Source: Tetracentron sinense (Eukaryota > Streptophyta > Magnoliopsida > Trochodendrales > Trochodendraceae). Taken from it: a stretch of DNA of 64,000 bases. Both the position numbers and the translations under genes were made by a program. The notes under the pieces were generated by a model that did not search any database, had not been told where the DNA came from, and saw nothing but the letters and a program-made list of their open reading frames with translations. Below are positions 22,944-34,800 of the stretch, in pieces. How positions within the stretch are numbered: the stretch's first letter is position 1; each line of letters starts with the position of its first letter. Location of the stretch: assembly GCA_015143295.1 (NCBI GenBank), contig CM026554.1, positions 54,372,627-54,436,626 on the forward strand. Reading direction: 5' to 3'.

Positions 22944-25900
22944 TTAATAAGAGAACTCGTGGCCTCTGAGTGAGATATACTTCTTGACCCAGATTGCAAT
23001 ATCCTCAGCACAGGCCTGGGCCTGTGGGGTCTTCAGGAGCATATCAAGGGTCGCAAACTCATGTACAGCGTCTTTGTACTCAAGTACAGGTGCATCAACA
23101 TTAACCTTCCGGAGCTCCTCCGAGTACGCAATGGCTCGGTCTCGCATCCAGTCATGCTCTGCCACAACTGTAAGGGTCGGGGGCATGTGCTTTAAAGGAG
23201 GCTCCCTCCCAGGGATGAGGGGGTTGGCGGCTGGGTGGTCCAGGCTAAACTCCTCCTCGGGTAGGAAGAGTTTCCATGCGAGTAGGCACATCGCTTTGTC
23301 ATAGAAGTAGGAATTTGCTAGCCTGATTTCGGAATGTGTCGGCACACTGCCGATGAAGAAGGGGTACATCAGGACCTGAGCCACCACCTTGACAGGATCT
23401 AGAAGCTTGCCTGCCTCCACAGCCTTCCGAGTCACGTAGTCTGCAATGTTTGCACCGCAGCTCACCCCAAGGAGAACGCATCTGTTTCAACAACATCGAA
23501 CCAAATTAGTTGTTTGGTATGGAACTGCATTATTATAACATAAAAAGGAAAAGGAGAACAAAAAATATAACCAAAATCAAGTGTAACAAAAAAAACTAAA
23601 GAACTTGGACTGGACCTTGAACACTTTTTACATCAAAACTACAGAAACAAAATGTAACTCTACCTAGTTTTTTTTAAGAAAAATAAACTTTTTTGGCACA
23701 GATTTGGTAAAATATCAGCATTAACCAGCCGTTTGGAGCCTGTTGAGTCACAGACAACCTCAGTAACCACAAATCGCAAGGATTTAACGGGAATACACAA
23801 AATGTAGAAAACAAGCTATGGAGTATTTAATGGCCTGAGGCACCTAGGAATTGCCAAATTCAGAAACATGAGTAGCATCCAGATTAGAAGATTGTGCAAC
23901 TATACCTATGATCCAATTCCCTACTTGGATGCTGATAGGTTCAAACAATACACTCTGACTCTTTCAAGTGGTTACTATTTAATATTTACAGTCCTCTAGT
24001 TCTGAAAAGAAAAGATAACATGTTAACTGATAGTGAATGGGGTGCACAATTTGGGGAGGAAAGTCAATGCAAGGACGCAGGAGATGCTTGTGGGATTGCC
24101 TTCCCGTCTCTGAAAGTGATGCATGAGTTTTATTCTTGGACACCTGGAGACAAGGGGCCTCTAGGGACCTAATTCCAATGACATAACTTTCCTCAAGTGA
24201 GACCCCTCCCCACCCAAAAAAAATTGATGAGAACATCATGAAGTTATTTCTTTAAAGCTTTGTTCCTATCATTACACCCTTTTCCATTTGGGTTACAATG
24301 ATCAAAATTATTAACATAATGGAAGAGATTCTTATATATTTACAAAATATATTTAAAAACACACTTTTCTGTACTGCATATGAACATAAAAGTTTCTCCT
24401 AATCCTGCACCAGGTGCCTATGAAAGGCCAATATTTGACTCCAAAATCAGGTCAAGTGAAAGAAAACATGGCCTAAGAAATTCCTGCTTCAATTGCAACA
24501 TCTGGTCAAGCTTATCAGCCATAAATAGAGTAGGGTTGTTAACTCACATCAATAAAAAGTACAATTTTCTCTCACTATGTGCTCGCATGGTCACAGCTAA
24601 TGTTGTTGCCATGTGGGCAATCTGTGCATCCAAAGTGGCCTAAAACCAGATATCTCGGCCATACTAATCTGGTTCCTCTAATGATTATATGCAAGCAAGG
24701 ATAAAAGGAGAAAGGGGTGGAGGAACAAGGGAAGGGCTACTGAGTGCAGATTGAAGTCACACTAAGGATGGGTACAACAGACCTACAAAGCTCGTGCTCT
24801 CTGCATAGACCAAAAATGCTGATGGAATTAATCCCTTTTCCAATGGGGTAAGGCTGCCTTTTATAGACTTCCTCCAAGGGGGAGGAATCCTTTTTGTTGG
24901 AGCTGTGTCAAAGAATATTTTTAGTTGAGACTTTCTTTGACATAGATCGGTCAACTCAGCAATTTGTTATAACCGACTTGTCTAGGACTCCATGACCTTG
25001 TGCGCCCTAGGCATAATGCCCTCAAGTGTACTCGGTAAGTTAAGCGAAGAACACTAGCTCAACGTCTGGTCGTCGAGAAGCAGAAGTGGGGGAAATTCAC
25101 ATGCCCACAACTCACGGAGAGATGGGAGGCCATTTTCTTGCCCCATCTATCCAAGATAGGAATGCTAGGGTTTGGCCTAGAGCCCACAATGGTCTGTTTT
25201 CAGTGAGACCACTTCTACAATCCTTTGCTTTTGTCCCCAGCAATCCCTTTCCTCACAAGTTTGTACGGTTCAATGTTCTTTCGTCAAATGTATTGTTTTT
25301 TCTTTGATTTACAACCCTAGAAAAGATTCTCATGTGTAACCACTTGCAAAGTAGAAGGTGGAGGATGGCTAATGGGTGTTACTTGTGCCAACATGAGGAT
25401 GAGTCGATAGATAACCTACTCTTACACTGCTCCTTTGCTACTACTACGAGTATTTGGAGTATATTCCTATCTTGACTAGTGGTGGCATGGGTCTTCCCAT
25501 TCTCTTTTCATGGCCCTAGGATAGGTTGGAGGATGCTCAAGCGATTATTTGGTCCTTACTTCCTAGGGCCATTAGTTAGTCAAATTGGAAAGAGAGAAAC
25601 ATGATTTTTTTTAAAATTCCTCCTCTCCCTTTTCTGTTATCTATTGTAGGGTTAGACACCATATCTTTGACTAGTGTTTGGCCCTTCGAGTGGGGGTGGA
25701 TTTGGGTGATCCACCATTGTGACTTTGGGGTTTTATTCGCGGGTATATGTCTTTGGAACTTTGGAATCGTTATAGCTTTGGGTAGTCTTTTGTGATACTT
25801 ACGTTGTAGCTAGAGTTCACCTCTTGTGAACTGATTGTTTGATATGATTGTACTTCTTGTAATTTCTTTAATATATTTCCCTCGTCACCGATCAAAAAAA

Positions 25901-28439
25901 TTTATAGTCTTAAAGTGGGATGATACTATATATAAAAGGGTCATAGTTAAGGCAATAGGTCCTTTAAAGAAATCGCTGGATTCAAATTCTCCAATTTTTT
26001 ACCGATTTAACAAATCAATAGATAAAAGATTCCAATACAATTTCTCACTTGAAAAGACACCCATTAAGTTTCTCCTAAAGATAGAAGCCCTCAAGGCTGT
26101 GACAAGCGATCTTAATGATTAAATTCCTTCGATATCCCAATTAAAACCAAAAAGCATATGCCCTCTTACTAATCTCAAGGAAACATCAATACCAAATTAG
26201 GCACCATCGCTTGAAAACAATTGGGAAAAAATCCATGATCCTCTAATTCACAAAACCCTATCCAACCTAACATTGTGAATTTATGTGAAATCTCTAGTAC
26301 AGCTTCGTAAAAACCTGCACCAAATGTGCAAGTCTGGATTCCACGGAATCTTTCATATCTTCAGCTCTTTTTGCACTAGGATAGAAAGTGTAGAATTCAT
26401 TACGTTGCCATATGGATCTGCAAAAATCTCAACATCCATTTTCCTTGAATAACAGACTCAACGATTAAATCCCAAACAAGCAGAATCACTTCTCAAGGAT
26501 TGTGTATGCGTGCTTCCCTAATAGCAAAAAGAATAAGAAGATTGCCTCAAAGAAACATCACCCTCAAATTGCAATTGCTTCAGAATGCTTTTAAATCTTC
26601 TAGACAAGAGTGATATTTCTCTAAGGTCATATAATCATGTTGAGACTTGAGAGGGGGAGGGGGGTGTTTCTTTGAGGAAGTGCTTCTAGATCTTTAAAGT
26701 ACAATAAGAATGCTTTTCCCTAATTTCTTTTCTTTAATAAAAAAAAATCACCCTCACTAAAATGGTGATTTCCATCTCTGCACAATATGCCAAACTCCAC
26801 CACCAGATTAAAACCCCAATAGTTCTGAAGGAAAACATCTTAACTCTTCTTAATCTCCACCAGAGAACTCAACCAGCACTACGACTCTGGCCAGTTCATC
26901 ACTCTAGGGACCTAATGAATAGATTCCATACAAAACTCACAGTTCTTCTATATATCCTTAACCCAAATACTAGTTCTTGCCCAAGGCTGATATTACCAAA
27001 ACATCATTCACAAGAAGAAATTTAAAATAACACGTGTGAAAGCATTAAAACATCGTTCGATGGGGAACATTGCGAAAACATCATTGTCAGAAGTAATTTA
27101 AAAACTAAAATGTTACTGGGCAAATGTGGCAGTATCGTTTTGTCTTCGTCCATGAGCTAATATTAATCTTAGAATCATTTTATAATCATGGGATTCTTTG
27201 TTATTCCACCTTCCCCCTAGAACTAAAAATTGAAGTGCTAGATCTTCGATTAGTTTGTATGGAATTAAATTCAGCATCAATATCTCATTCCATTGTACCC
27301 AAAGTACATTTCAGTCACAGTAGTTTCTCTCTGTGAAAAAATGTTCTTAAGAAATAATAAAGTTTATTATGCACAATGGAGCGTTCTACAATTTCTCTCC
27401 AGACAATGAGGCAGCTAAAAGAAATATTTTCTCTAAAACCCAAATCAGAGGTTAGTTTTTCTACAAACCCAAACTAGATGACGAGTTTCCCTATAATAGT
27501 AAAACAGGACCGAAACCCCTCAAAAATCAATCAGACAATGGGATCAAAATGTAACCTGGAGGGATCTCCATGAGCAGCCAACCAAGGCTCTACCATTGAT
27601 GCCCCAAACGAATCAGCAATATGCCGATGAACATCTGATCTCCTGATCTCAGCACCACCACCACCACGGGTGTTCCCAAGTGACTTGCTACATTCAGCCA
27701 AATTCGCCTGCTTACCCAACCAATTCAACACCTTCAACCCATCCTCAAATGCCGCCGGATACCGATTCTCCGGTGCAAGCCTATACCCAACCGCAATAAC
27801 AATAACATCACACAACTTCGCGATCCGTCTACAAAAGAAATCATTCGCCACAGAATCATTGCTCCCGCTAACAAACCCTCCCCCATGAAATTGCAAGATG
27901 ATCGGCAGTTTCCGACAGATCTGGAGGTAATTCTCTATGGAAGGAGAATAACCTCTATAAGCACCACTCTCCTGTTTCAAATTCAAATTCTCGGCATCGC
28001 TGTTGCCACCGTAGCTGCTTCTACGTGTCTGTTCCGACGGGGTCACCGCCACGGCGGTCCCAATAGCGCCGTAGCTGTTACGACGAAGGGGATTGAGATT
28101 TGCATCGATCGCGGCTGATCCAGAATCGAGATCTGATGACTTTGTTGGAGCCCTAACCCTAACCCTAGATTGGGACTGAGATTCGGAACCAGTTCCGGTG
28201 AGGGAGGTCTCCGGGAGGAAAATTCGAACAGAGAGAGAGGTGAAGGGATCAATGTGGATGTCTTTGGTGGCGACGCCGTCGGTGAACGAAGGATTAGCGG
28301 CAGCAACGGATTCTTCCGGCCGAGATGTAACTCCGTAGGGGTTGTTATCATCAAATGGGGTTTGGATCCGGTTCTGTAAACGATGTTTGAGAAGGAATTT
28401 GAAGAATACGCTGTAGAGCTTTACAGCAACGCTAGGCAT
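22944..28439 (-). CDS. CXE11: Carboxylesterase CXE11-type, alpha/beta hydrolase
   Basis: Two exons on minus: 28439-27556 and 23481-22944, spliced in phase 2 to give 473 residues. It belongs to the plant hormone-sensitive-lipase-like CXE family, which hydrolyses ester substrates and is related to the GID1 receptor. The oxyanion-hole motif HGGGF is at 185-189; the nucleophile Ser302 sits in GVSCG right after the splice junction; likely Asp405 is in AEHDWMRDRA and His435 in DAVHEF. The full triad suggests an active enzyme, not a receptor. Residues 80-175, between the first strands and HGGG, form a Ser/Arg-rich insert typical of the CXE11/16 branch. The substrate is unknown. The 4.07 kb intron contains a LINE 3' fragment. 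Upstream are a telo-box and a (GA)n tract. Confidence 0.9.
25080..25899 (+). mobile_element. LINE (L1-type) 3' fragment in CXE11 intron
   Basis: Broken plus-strand frames carry the zf-RVT signature: WPRAHNGLFSVRPLLQSF, then a CYLCQHEDESIDNLLLHCSF segment (Cys-x2-Cys...His-x4-Cys) and WKERNMIFFK. The end is TTGTAATTTCTTTAATATAT followed by ACCGATC and a short A-run at 25893-25899, typical of L1 3' ends. It lies antisense to CXE11, is 5'-truncated and has several frame losses. Confidence 0.7.
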
Positions 28440-28523
28440 TTTTCTCTCTCTGTCTACCTCTCTGTGTTTAAAGAACCATCTAAGAACAGAGATGAGGTTT
28501 TCTATTTAACATAAATTCATGGC

Positions 28524-28541
28524 AATTAGGGTTAGGGTTTT
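28524..28541 (-). promoter_or_regulatory. Telo-box in CXE11 upstream region
   Basis: About 90 bp upstream of the CXE11 ATG, the gene strand reads AAAAACCCTAACCCTAATT, which contains the AAACCCTAA telo-box found in promoters of many plant housekeeping genes. Function here is inferred from position only. Confidence 0.4.
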
Positions 28542-28612
28542 TAATTGAGATTTCGTCGGCGACAAAGGAGACTCTGCTTCAATTCAATGTTCAATGGCGT
28601 CTGAGACTCTGT

Positions 28613-28613
28613 T

Positions 28614-28642
<29 letters not shown>
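28613..28642. repeat. (GA)15 microsatellite upstream of CXE11
   Basis: A pure GA dinucleotide run about 175 bp upstream of the CXE11 start, so it may lie in the leader or core promoter. GA repeats there can bind BPC/GAGA-type factors in plants; that role is not shown here. Confidence 0.85.
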
Positions 28643-28645
<3 letters not shown>

Positions 28646-29539
28646 CCGGTTTAAATTAGACAAGAACGATGGCTCGATGGTGACGTGCGCAGGGGGTGCA
28701 TTATACGCAAATGTCCCGAAGTTTACATGCTAATGTGCGACAGACGTTTGATCTAGACTGTGTGATATTGATAGAGCAAGATTGATCTAAACCGCTTGAT
28801 TGATAAAACTGACGATGCTGTAGGGAGTACAAGAATGTGGGACATGGATATAGAAGGTTTGTTCTTATTTTGTAGCCAATCAACTAATCAAGACCCTTAG
28901 TCTCGGATAATACAAACAAAATGTTTATATAATCACAGCATAATATCAATTCGTATAGAATGGACCCCACATAGTAAGTACTTCTAAAGCTGAGTAGGTG
29001 GGGATACATCGTAAAGCCATCACATGGCGAGCACGTACAGTACTATTATAGTCCTTGCCTGTATACACACTGTCACATACGGTTTTCCATCCTTTTGTTA
29101 CCGTCTGTTGTAATTTATTACTGTAGACGGGATTGATAGTACGGTCATCTCTCAGTTTTCACTGCCAAAACGAGGAATCAGGTTTTATTATACGCACTGT
29201 GCGTAAATTTACACAAGATGTGCTTGGTAATAAATCGAGACCAGTGGGCCACTGCCAAAACGAAACGAGGAATGAAGTTTTAATTTATTAGATTAATATA
29301 ATATACGCACTGTGCGTATGGTTACACAAGACAAGATAAGCGTTATTCGGTATCCCCTTGGTTTTGGTATGGATCCAACGGCTGGAGATCGAGTAACATT
29401 TTAATGTAATAGTCCATGAGGAGACCTATACGAAAACTAGCAAGCAAGCCATGTGCAAGGAATAATTTATCCAATAAAAAAATTTGTGTAAGGAGTACGG
29501 TCGGCAACAGCGTTGCGCAGCATTGTTGAGATCAGATCA

Positions 29540-29670
29540 TAGCCAATTGCGATGTGTCATGATTTGATTGGAGGAAAAAAAAGTTAAAAAATTAAAAAAT
29601 TTTAACTCCAATCAGAGCAGGACACATACAATTGAACTCTCCTGAGTTCAATTGCAATTGGCTGTGAACT
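29540..29670. mobile_element. Small palindromic element
   Basis: AGCCAATTGCGATGTGTC then TGATTTGATTGGA on the left mirrors TCCAATCAGAGCAGGACACA and CAATTGCAATTGGCT on the right, around an AT-rich loop. It is about 130 bp and non-coding. A related TTGAACT/AGTTCAATTG palindrome occurs at 15738-15775. Confidence 0.45.
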
Positions 29671-30094
29671 GAACTCAGTAATTTTGCGCCAACTGTACTG
29701 ACACGTGGTGCAGGATTGGCGGCAACGGATTTCATGTGGTAGATGCCCGAGTATTACACTCGGGCATAGCCTCTTTGGCCAACAGAATGCGGGGGAGGTG
29801 ATAGCACGCATGTGCACATACAGTTGGGTGGTACGTACGCACCCCCCAAATCACCACATGTCTTATTTGACTCTCATTAACCGTGGTTAAGATTCACTCA
29901 CTCCTAGGGTTCAATAATCTAACTTTAGTTTTTAAATAAAAAAAATTTTAAAAAAATAACCACATGAATGATTTACAAAGGTTAAATTTTATATTATATT
30001 ATTTAATTATTTAACATAATGTAACCATAAGGTGAGGAAATAGTTGCCCTTATAAACAAGGAGAAATAATACTCATAGGATATGTAGTATGGAT

Positions 30095-30619
30095 CTTAGT
30101 AACCCAAACCTCCTAACTTGTTACCCGCTCCCGCTCTCAAACCTCGCTTTCACCTCGGGAGCTCGATATCAATTTTTGTAAACCTCGCTCTCATCTTGCT
30201 CTCACCTAAAGGTACGGTTTTTGAGTAAAGTTTTATTTTTATCCTAATTTTTCATGTGAAATGAAGTGTATTTTGTCATTTTTCTTTGTAGGATACAAGA
30301 TTCATATAAGATTTGCTAATTATCAGTGATCTTTTAATTGAATTTAGGATGACACATTTAATAATTCAATAGTCATCTTATTTGTTGTGATGAAAATTTT
30401 GAATTATGAATGATTTTATCAATTTTCTCTTAGAGTTTAAAATACTAAAAAAATCTATTTACATCTACAAGTAATTTTCAAGAACATCAATATATATTTT
30501 ATGTATATATATCGGCGCTCCGGAAGCGCTCCCGACCCTATCCTAAATTGAAACTTGACGCTCTCGCGCTCTCACTCCCGCACCCGCTCTCGCTCCCGCT
30601 CTACGCTTTGGTTACTTAG
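30095..30619. mobile_element. hAT non-autonomous element with exact 8 bp TSD
   Basis: The ends are CTTAGTAACC and, inverted, CTAAGTAACC. The exact duplication GTATGGAT flanks it at 30087-30094 and 30620-30627. Both subterminal regions are packed with CGCTCTC/CGCTCCC motifs, the likely transposase sites. It is 525 bp with an AT-rich middle and no coding. Confidence 0.85.
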
Positions 30620-30795
30620 GTATGGATGAAAAGACCAAAAAAAATTAAGGGATTACGCCCCTCAATCCTCATCCCTCTATACTCAAAAATTTACGTACTT
30701 GCCTAAACATTCTTCGCAAATTCATAAATAATTATTAATATTTCAATCAACTATGGTGTGCCCCTACAATAAAATCCTGGCTCTGCCCCTGGTTC

Positions 30796-30940
30796 CATAG
30801 GTCAACACGTGTCCCTTTTGACACCCTTTAACTGTGATTAAGATTCACTAACCATGTATCTTTTGACACCCTTTAATTGTGATTAAGATTCACTAACCAT
30901 TAGGATTCAACCATGTAACCTTGTTTTTTAGCCCTCACCA
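30796..30940. mobile_element. Palindromic MITE family, partial copy with internal duplication
   Basis: One arm of the family (ACACGTGTCCCTTTTGACAC, then GTGATTAAGATTCACTAACC) is present, with about 46 bp of it repeated in tandem at once. The opposite arm is not found, so this is a truncated copy. Confidence 0.6.
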
Positions 30941-31898
30941 GACCAAAACCTTCTGGTCCACTTGCAAAGCCTTTTTTTTAACTGCTCTTTTAATTCTAAT
31001 TAGTAAGTTTTAACTCTAGGATTTAATGTTGTTTTAAATAATTTTCTAAATAGATGATTGAATCCTAAGACAAGTGAATTTTAACCGGATCTCTGTCAAT
31101 CTTAAGGTATCTTGTCAGCCTCAGGGTGATGCAAAATTAGGTACTCACAATAATTTTCACATCATGGCAAAGGTGCATAAGCAACTTTGCTACCCCATAA
31201 TCACCCCAGCAAGATTATGGAAAACATAAGTTAACTTACATAATCTATTGTTTCATAATCCCTTATGGTTGATCGAACCAAACAAAGTTCAATAGATTTA
31301 TCCCAAAAAAAACAAATTAAAGGAGGGGCTGTGTGTGGGTAAAGACGTTGGCATCATATCCAGTCAAATTCAACCTCAATCCTTCTCCCGGCGGAAGAGA
31401 TGATTCCTGCATCTTGGGCATGGAAGCAAAAATATATATAGTAAAGGCATACATATAAATAGATCAAGATTGAGTAGTTTAAACGATATTGGAGAATCAA
31501 TTAATACCAAATTAAAGTATATGTAGACAGATACCTGTGACTGAAGCTCTTTATCCACCCTTTAGAACATCAACCATTAAAAAAAACACACCAAAATTAC
31601 AAACCAACTCTCCATTTTGAATGTGAAATGAAGTAGCTTGTAATTTGTAACCCCCCTTATGCTGTCTTCCATATACACAATCTTTGTATAAACCAGAAAT
31701 TGGGATCCAGTTTGTCCCTTTACAGTGGTGTTCTTCACCTCTGGAACCTGACAACCCAACCAGAAGTAATAGGTAAGAGGATGAACAACAATCCATCAGC
31801 CTTCCACCTCCTAAATCATGGTACCCTTTTTGTGTCTCGCACAATCATCGAAGAATAGAGATTGCTGGAACCACCAACAATTATTTATATCTCTCTCT

Positions 31899-34800
31899 CT
31901 AGCCCAAAGATGTGTGAGGGGTTATCATGCGGGAAACAAGTACTGCTTCGTTACTCACGGCTTTCTTTGCAGCAATATCTTCTAAGCGCTTCCATGTGGC
32001 TTCACGTTTTGCCTTAACATCCTTCTCTTTTGCTTCGTCTTCCTCAAACTTAAGCAAGCATGCCTCAAATAGCTCAAGGTCAATATCAGAGAAGTTCTTG
32101 CGGACATTAAGTGTCAAGCTTTGGACCACCTGATTCCAATGGTTTCTAGCATTTTTCTCCAAGGCGGGGAAGATAATGGGCAGTATAACCTTGCAATTTT
32201 GTTTGATTAAATTCTCAATGTGATCATTGTTCCATAAGAACAAAGCCCTCTCTGCCACCTGCAAGCAAGGCATTGAGCGTAATTCAGGAAACACGCAGTG
32301 TAGAAGCTAATCATTTTATCAAGAAAATTAAAATGAGAACATGACTAGTTACTTAGTCCTAAATCTCAGTTAGGAAATTTGAATTTTAACATGATACGCT
32401 ACTATCTTGGATGCACTAACTGATGGCATTATGTAGAGTAATACTGACCCAGTTAGTAGTTTGCATATATGGGTTCGCTCAAACTAACAGTCATTCACTT
32501 CTTTCATTTTTCGTTATCCTTTTCAATATGCCACGTGGAATTTTATATATATTATGTGTATGCATATGTGTGTGTGACACAGATATGTGTATTATGTAAT
32601 ACACGCTACCACATTTTCGATGCAATAATACCACACAAAATCTAGAGATCACAAATGATAGTGCCAACTACATTCTAATATATCATACGCTAATGTTAAA
32701 TAATAAATGTAACCTACAATTTTAATAACTACTGATGCAGCCAGTTCATCTGAAGTCTGAAATAAGTAAATAGGTGGATTCCAAATTCTGAAGTTCAGGC
32801 GAGACCAATGCAAAACACCTATCTAGGTGACTTGCGAGAGCCATAATAAACTGCATACAAATGTGCCAGCTATCCAGCCAAGCAGGTACAAAGTTGTATT
32901 ATCTCGGTGTTGGCCAAGTCCATACGGAGGCTGAGATATAATTCTACAAGAATAAGACACCAGTGATGAAGGATAACATATCAATAGTCTTGTTTGCAAT
33001 ATGTGTAGGTTTGCCATTAGTGCAGGTTAGCACAGAAAATACAAATGGATTAAATATTTATCCTTGCCTGACCGCAAGAATAAGACTATCTCAAAAAGAT
33101 TAAGGAACCCCACCGCTGGAAGATCCCCAGTACAAAAAGAGTATCAGTTAAGAACTTGAGTTTTATGGGAATGCTTGAAGCTTGATGCAGCAAAATATCA
33201 GTCAAGGATTGTTCTTTCTGATAAAAACTAAAGTTGTTTTGGTTGGTTTGATCCTAAAGCCTATTTCAGAAACACGATCTTGCTAGATTATGAGTTGTAT
33301 CAACAGATTGCTTAACACCATCAGAAAAAATTAAAAAAAAATCCACAAACAATTTCCGGTGATCACTGTACTTCTCTTTGTACAACAGATGAATTGAATA
33401 TGTATGAGCAGGTCACAGTCATGTAGCTTCAGTTGCACCAAGTTGTAAAATAACTTGAAAGTCAAGAGATTTGAGTTTCTTGCCAGTCTGAATCTCTTGA
33501 AAGCATACACTTTTCTGTCTATTTTTTATCCCTCTATTACATTCTTCCTTTTCGCTACTCCTACTTTCAATCAAGTAACCCAAGGAAGACATTTGAAACC
33601 TATATAGATCCCTTAAAGAGTTCACATCACTCAAAAAGAATGGTTCTGCAATGCCTGAGTATGTTTTGGGGTTTGATACAAGGTTTGAACTTTTGGTTAT
33701 ACCGGAGATTTTGGTCCTCCAACCCAAATAGAAATTTTGAAAAATTCGGATTGATCGACGAAATTTCAAATTTTTAATTTTTTAAAATTAAATATATTCA
33801 TGATTTTTCACGAAATTTCACCCGAATGTATTAAGTGAAAAAACGGCACAACCTAGAAAGGAAGGGACATAGAGGCTGTACCCCTAAAAAAACCTAGTGA
33901 CATATAAAACAGAGTTTGGGTAGGCTTCCTTGAAGCTGAAAGCCCGTGGAGTCTTAATATGGCTTTTGTTTATTTTCAGTCTCATTTTCATCTCGACAAT
34001 TTCAGGTTTTTGCTATTGATTAAAAAAGATAAAATGATCCTAGCTACAAATCCAAAAGATAAGAACAAAAAAGGCTACAAATTTTATAACAATATTAATC
34101 GTAATAATAATAATAAGAGAAAATCATACTTTAAAAACCAATAAGAGCAACAATAAAAAAAAAAAAAAGGAACTTCAAGATACCGGAAGAATTTGGGCCG
34201 ACCTGAGCTTATTTACAGCATTTTTGCACTTGAACAAACTCTAAGAGCTGGAAAAGGAAAGAGAAGAATTTTGACTCACTGAGTTATTTACAGGTTAGAT
34301 TTATGGTGAATAGGGGAAAAGATGAAAATGCCAAAGAACAGGTAGAGATGCCTAAGATATTGGAAGGCTTCTATTTTTGAATTTTCCACGGGAAATTTGT
34401 GGGAGAAAAGTCAGAAAACACTGAAAGAGAATATTCTTGGTCATGAGGTGTAAGCGACTAGAAATATTGCCGCCTTGTGGAGTATTACTATTGGAGAAGA
34501 TATCAATGAAGCACAACAAGATAGCTACATTAGAGAATGGTTAATGAATCTTTATCATGGTGGTAATCTGGGTAGGGATTTATGGTGCATATCCAGCTTC
34601 CAGCATATTATGGATTGTTTTTACACAGATGGGGTTGACTAATAAATACAAATTTAAATCTGACCACAAACTGGAGCTCTTTAATTTCCTATGGCTCCTT
34701 ATGAGCATCTTAGTGGACATCAAAACCCAATAAAATGCTAGCATGGTATGACATATAATATAACGAACCCAAGCAATATTACACAAAGCTCACCATGTAT

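Larger units (their letters stand above)
28440..31898. other. Intergenic between CXE11 and PP2A B-prime genes
   Basis: It contains the CXE11 promoter to about 28700; a partial direct duplication at 29161-29330 whose units share TACGCACTGTGCGTA; a small palindromic element near 29540-29670; arms of the palindromic MITE family at 29853-29935 and 30796-30940; and a clean hAT element at 30095-30619. From roughly 31370 to 31898 is the probable 3' UTR of the PP2A gene, possibly with a spliced intron. Confidence 0.55.

Noticed and set aside
28146-28165. Three CCCTAAC-like units resembling interstitial telomere repeat
   Set aside because: They lie within CXE11 exon 1 and encode part of the Arg/Ser-rich insert; three units are not a telomeric tract.
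33660-33860. AAATTTCG-rich stretch in the PP2A intron as an inverted-repeat element
   Set aside because: Motifs recur but no clear terminal repeat or target duplication could be delimited.
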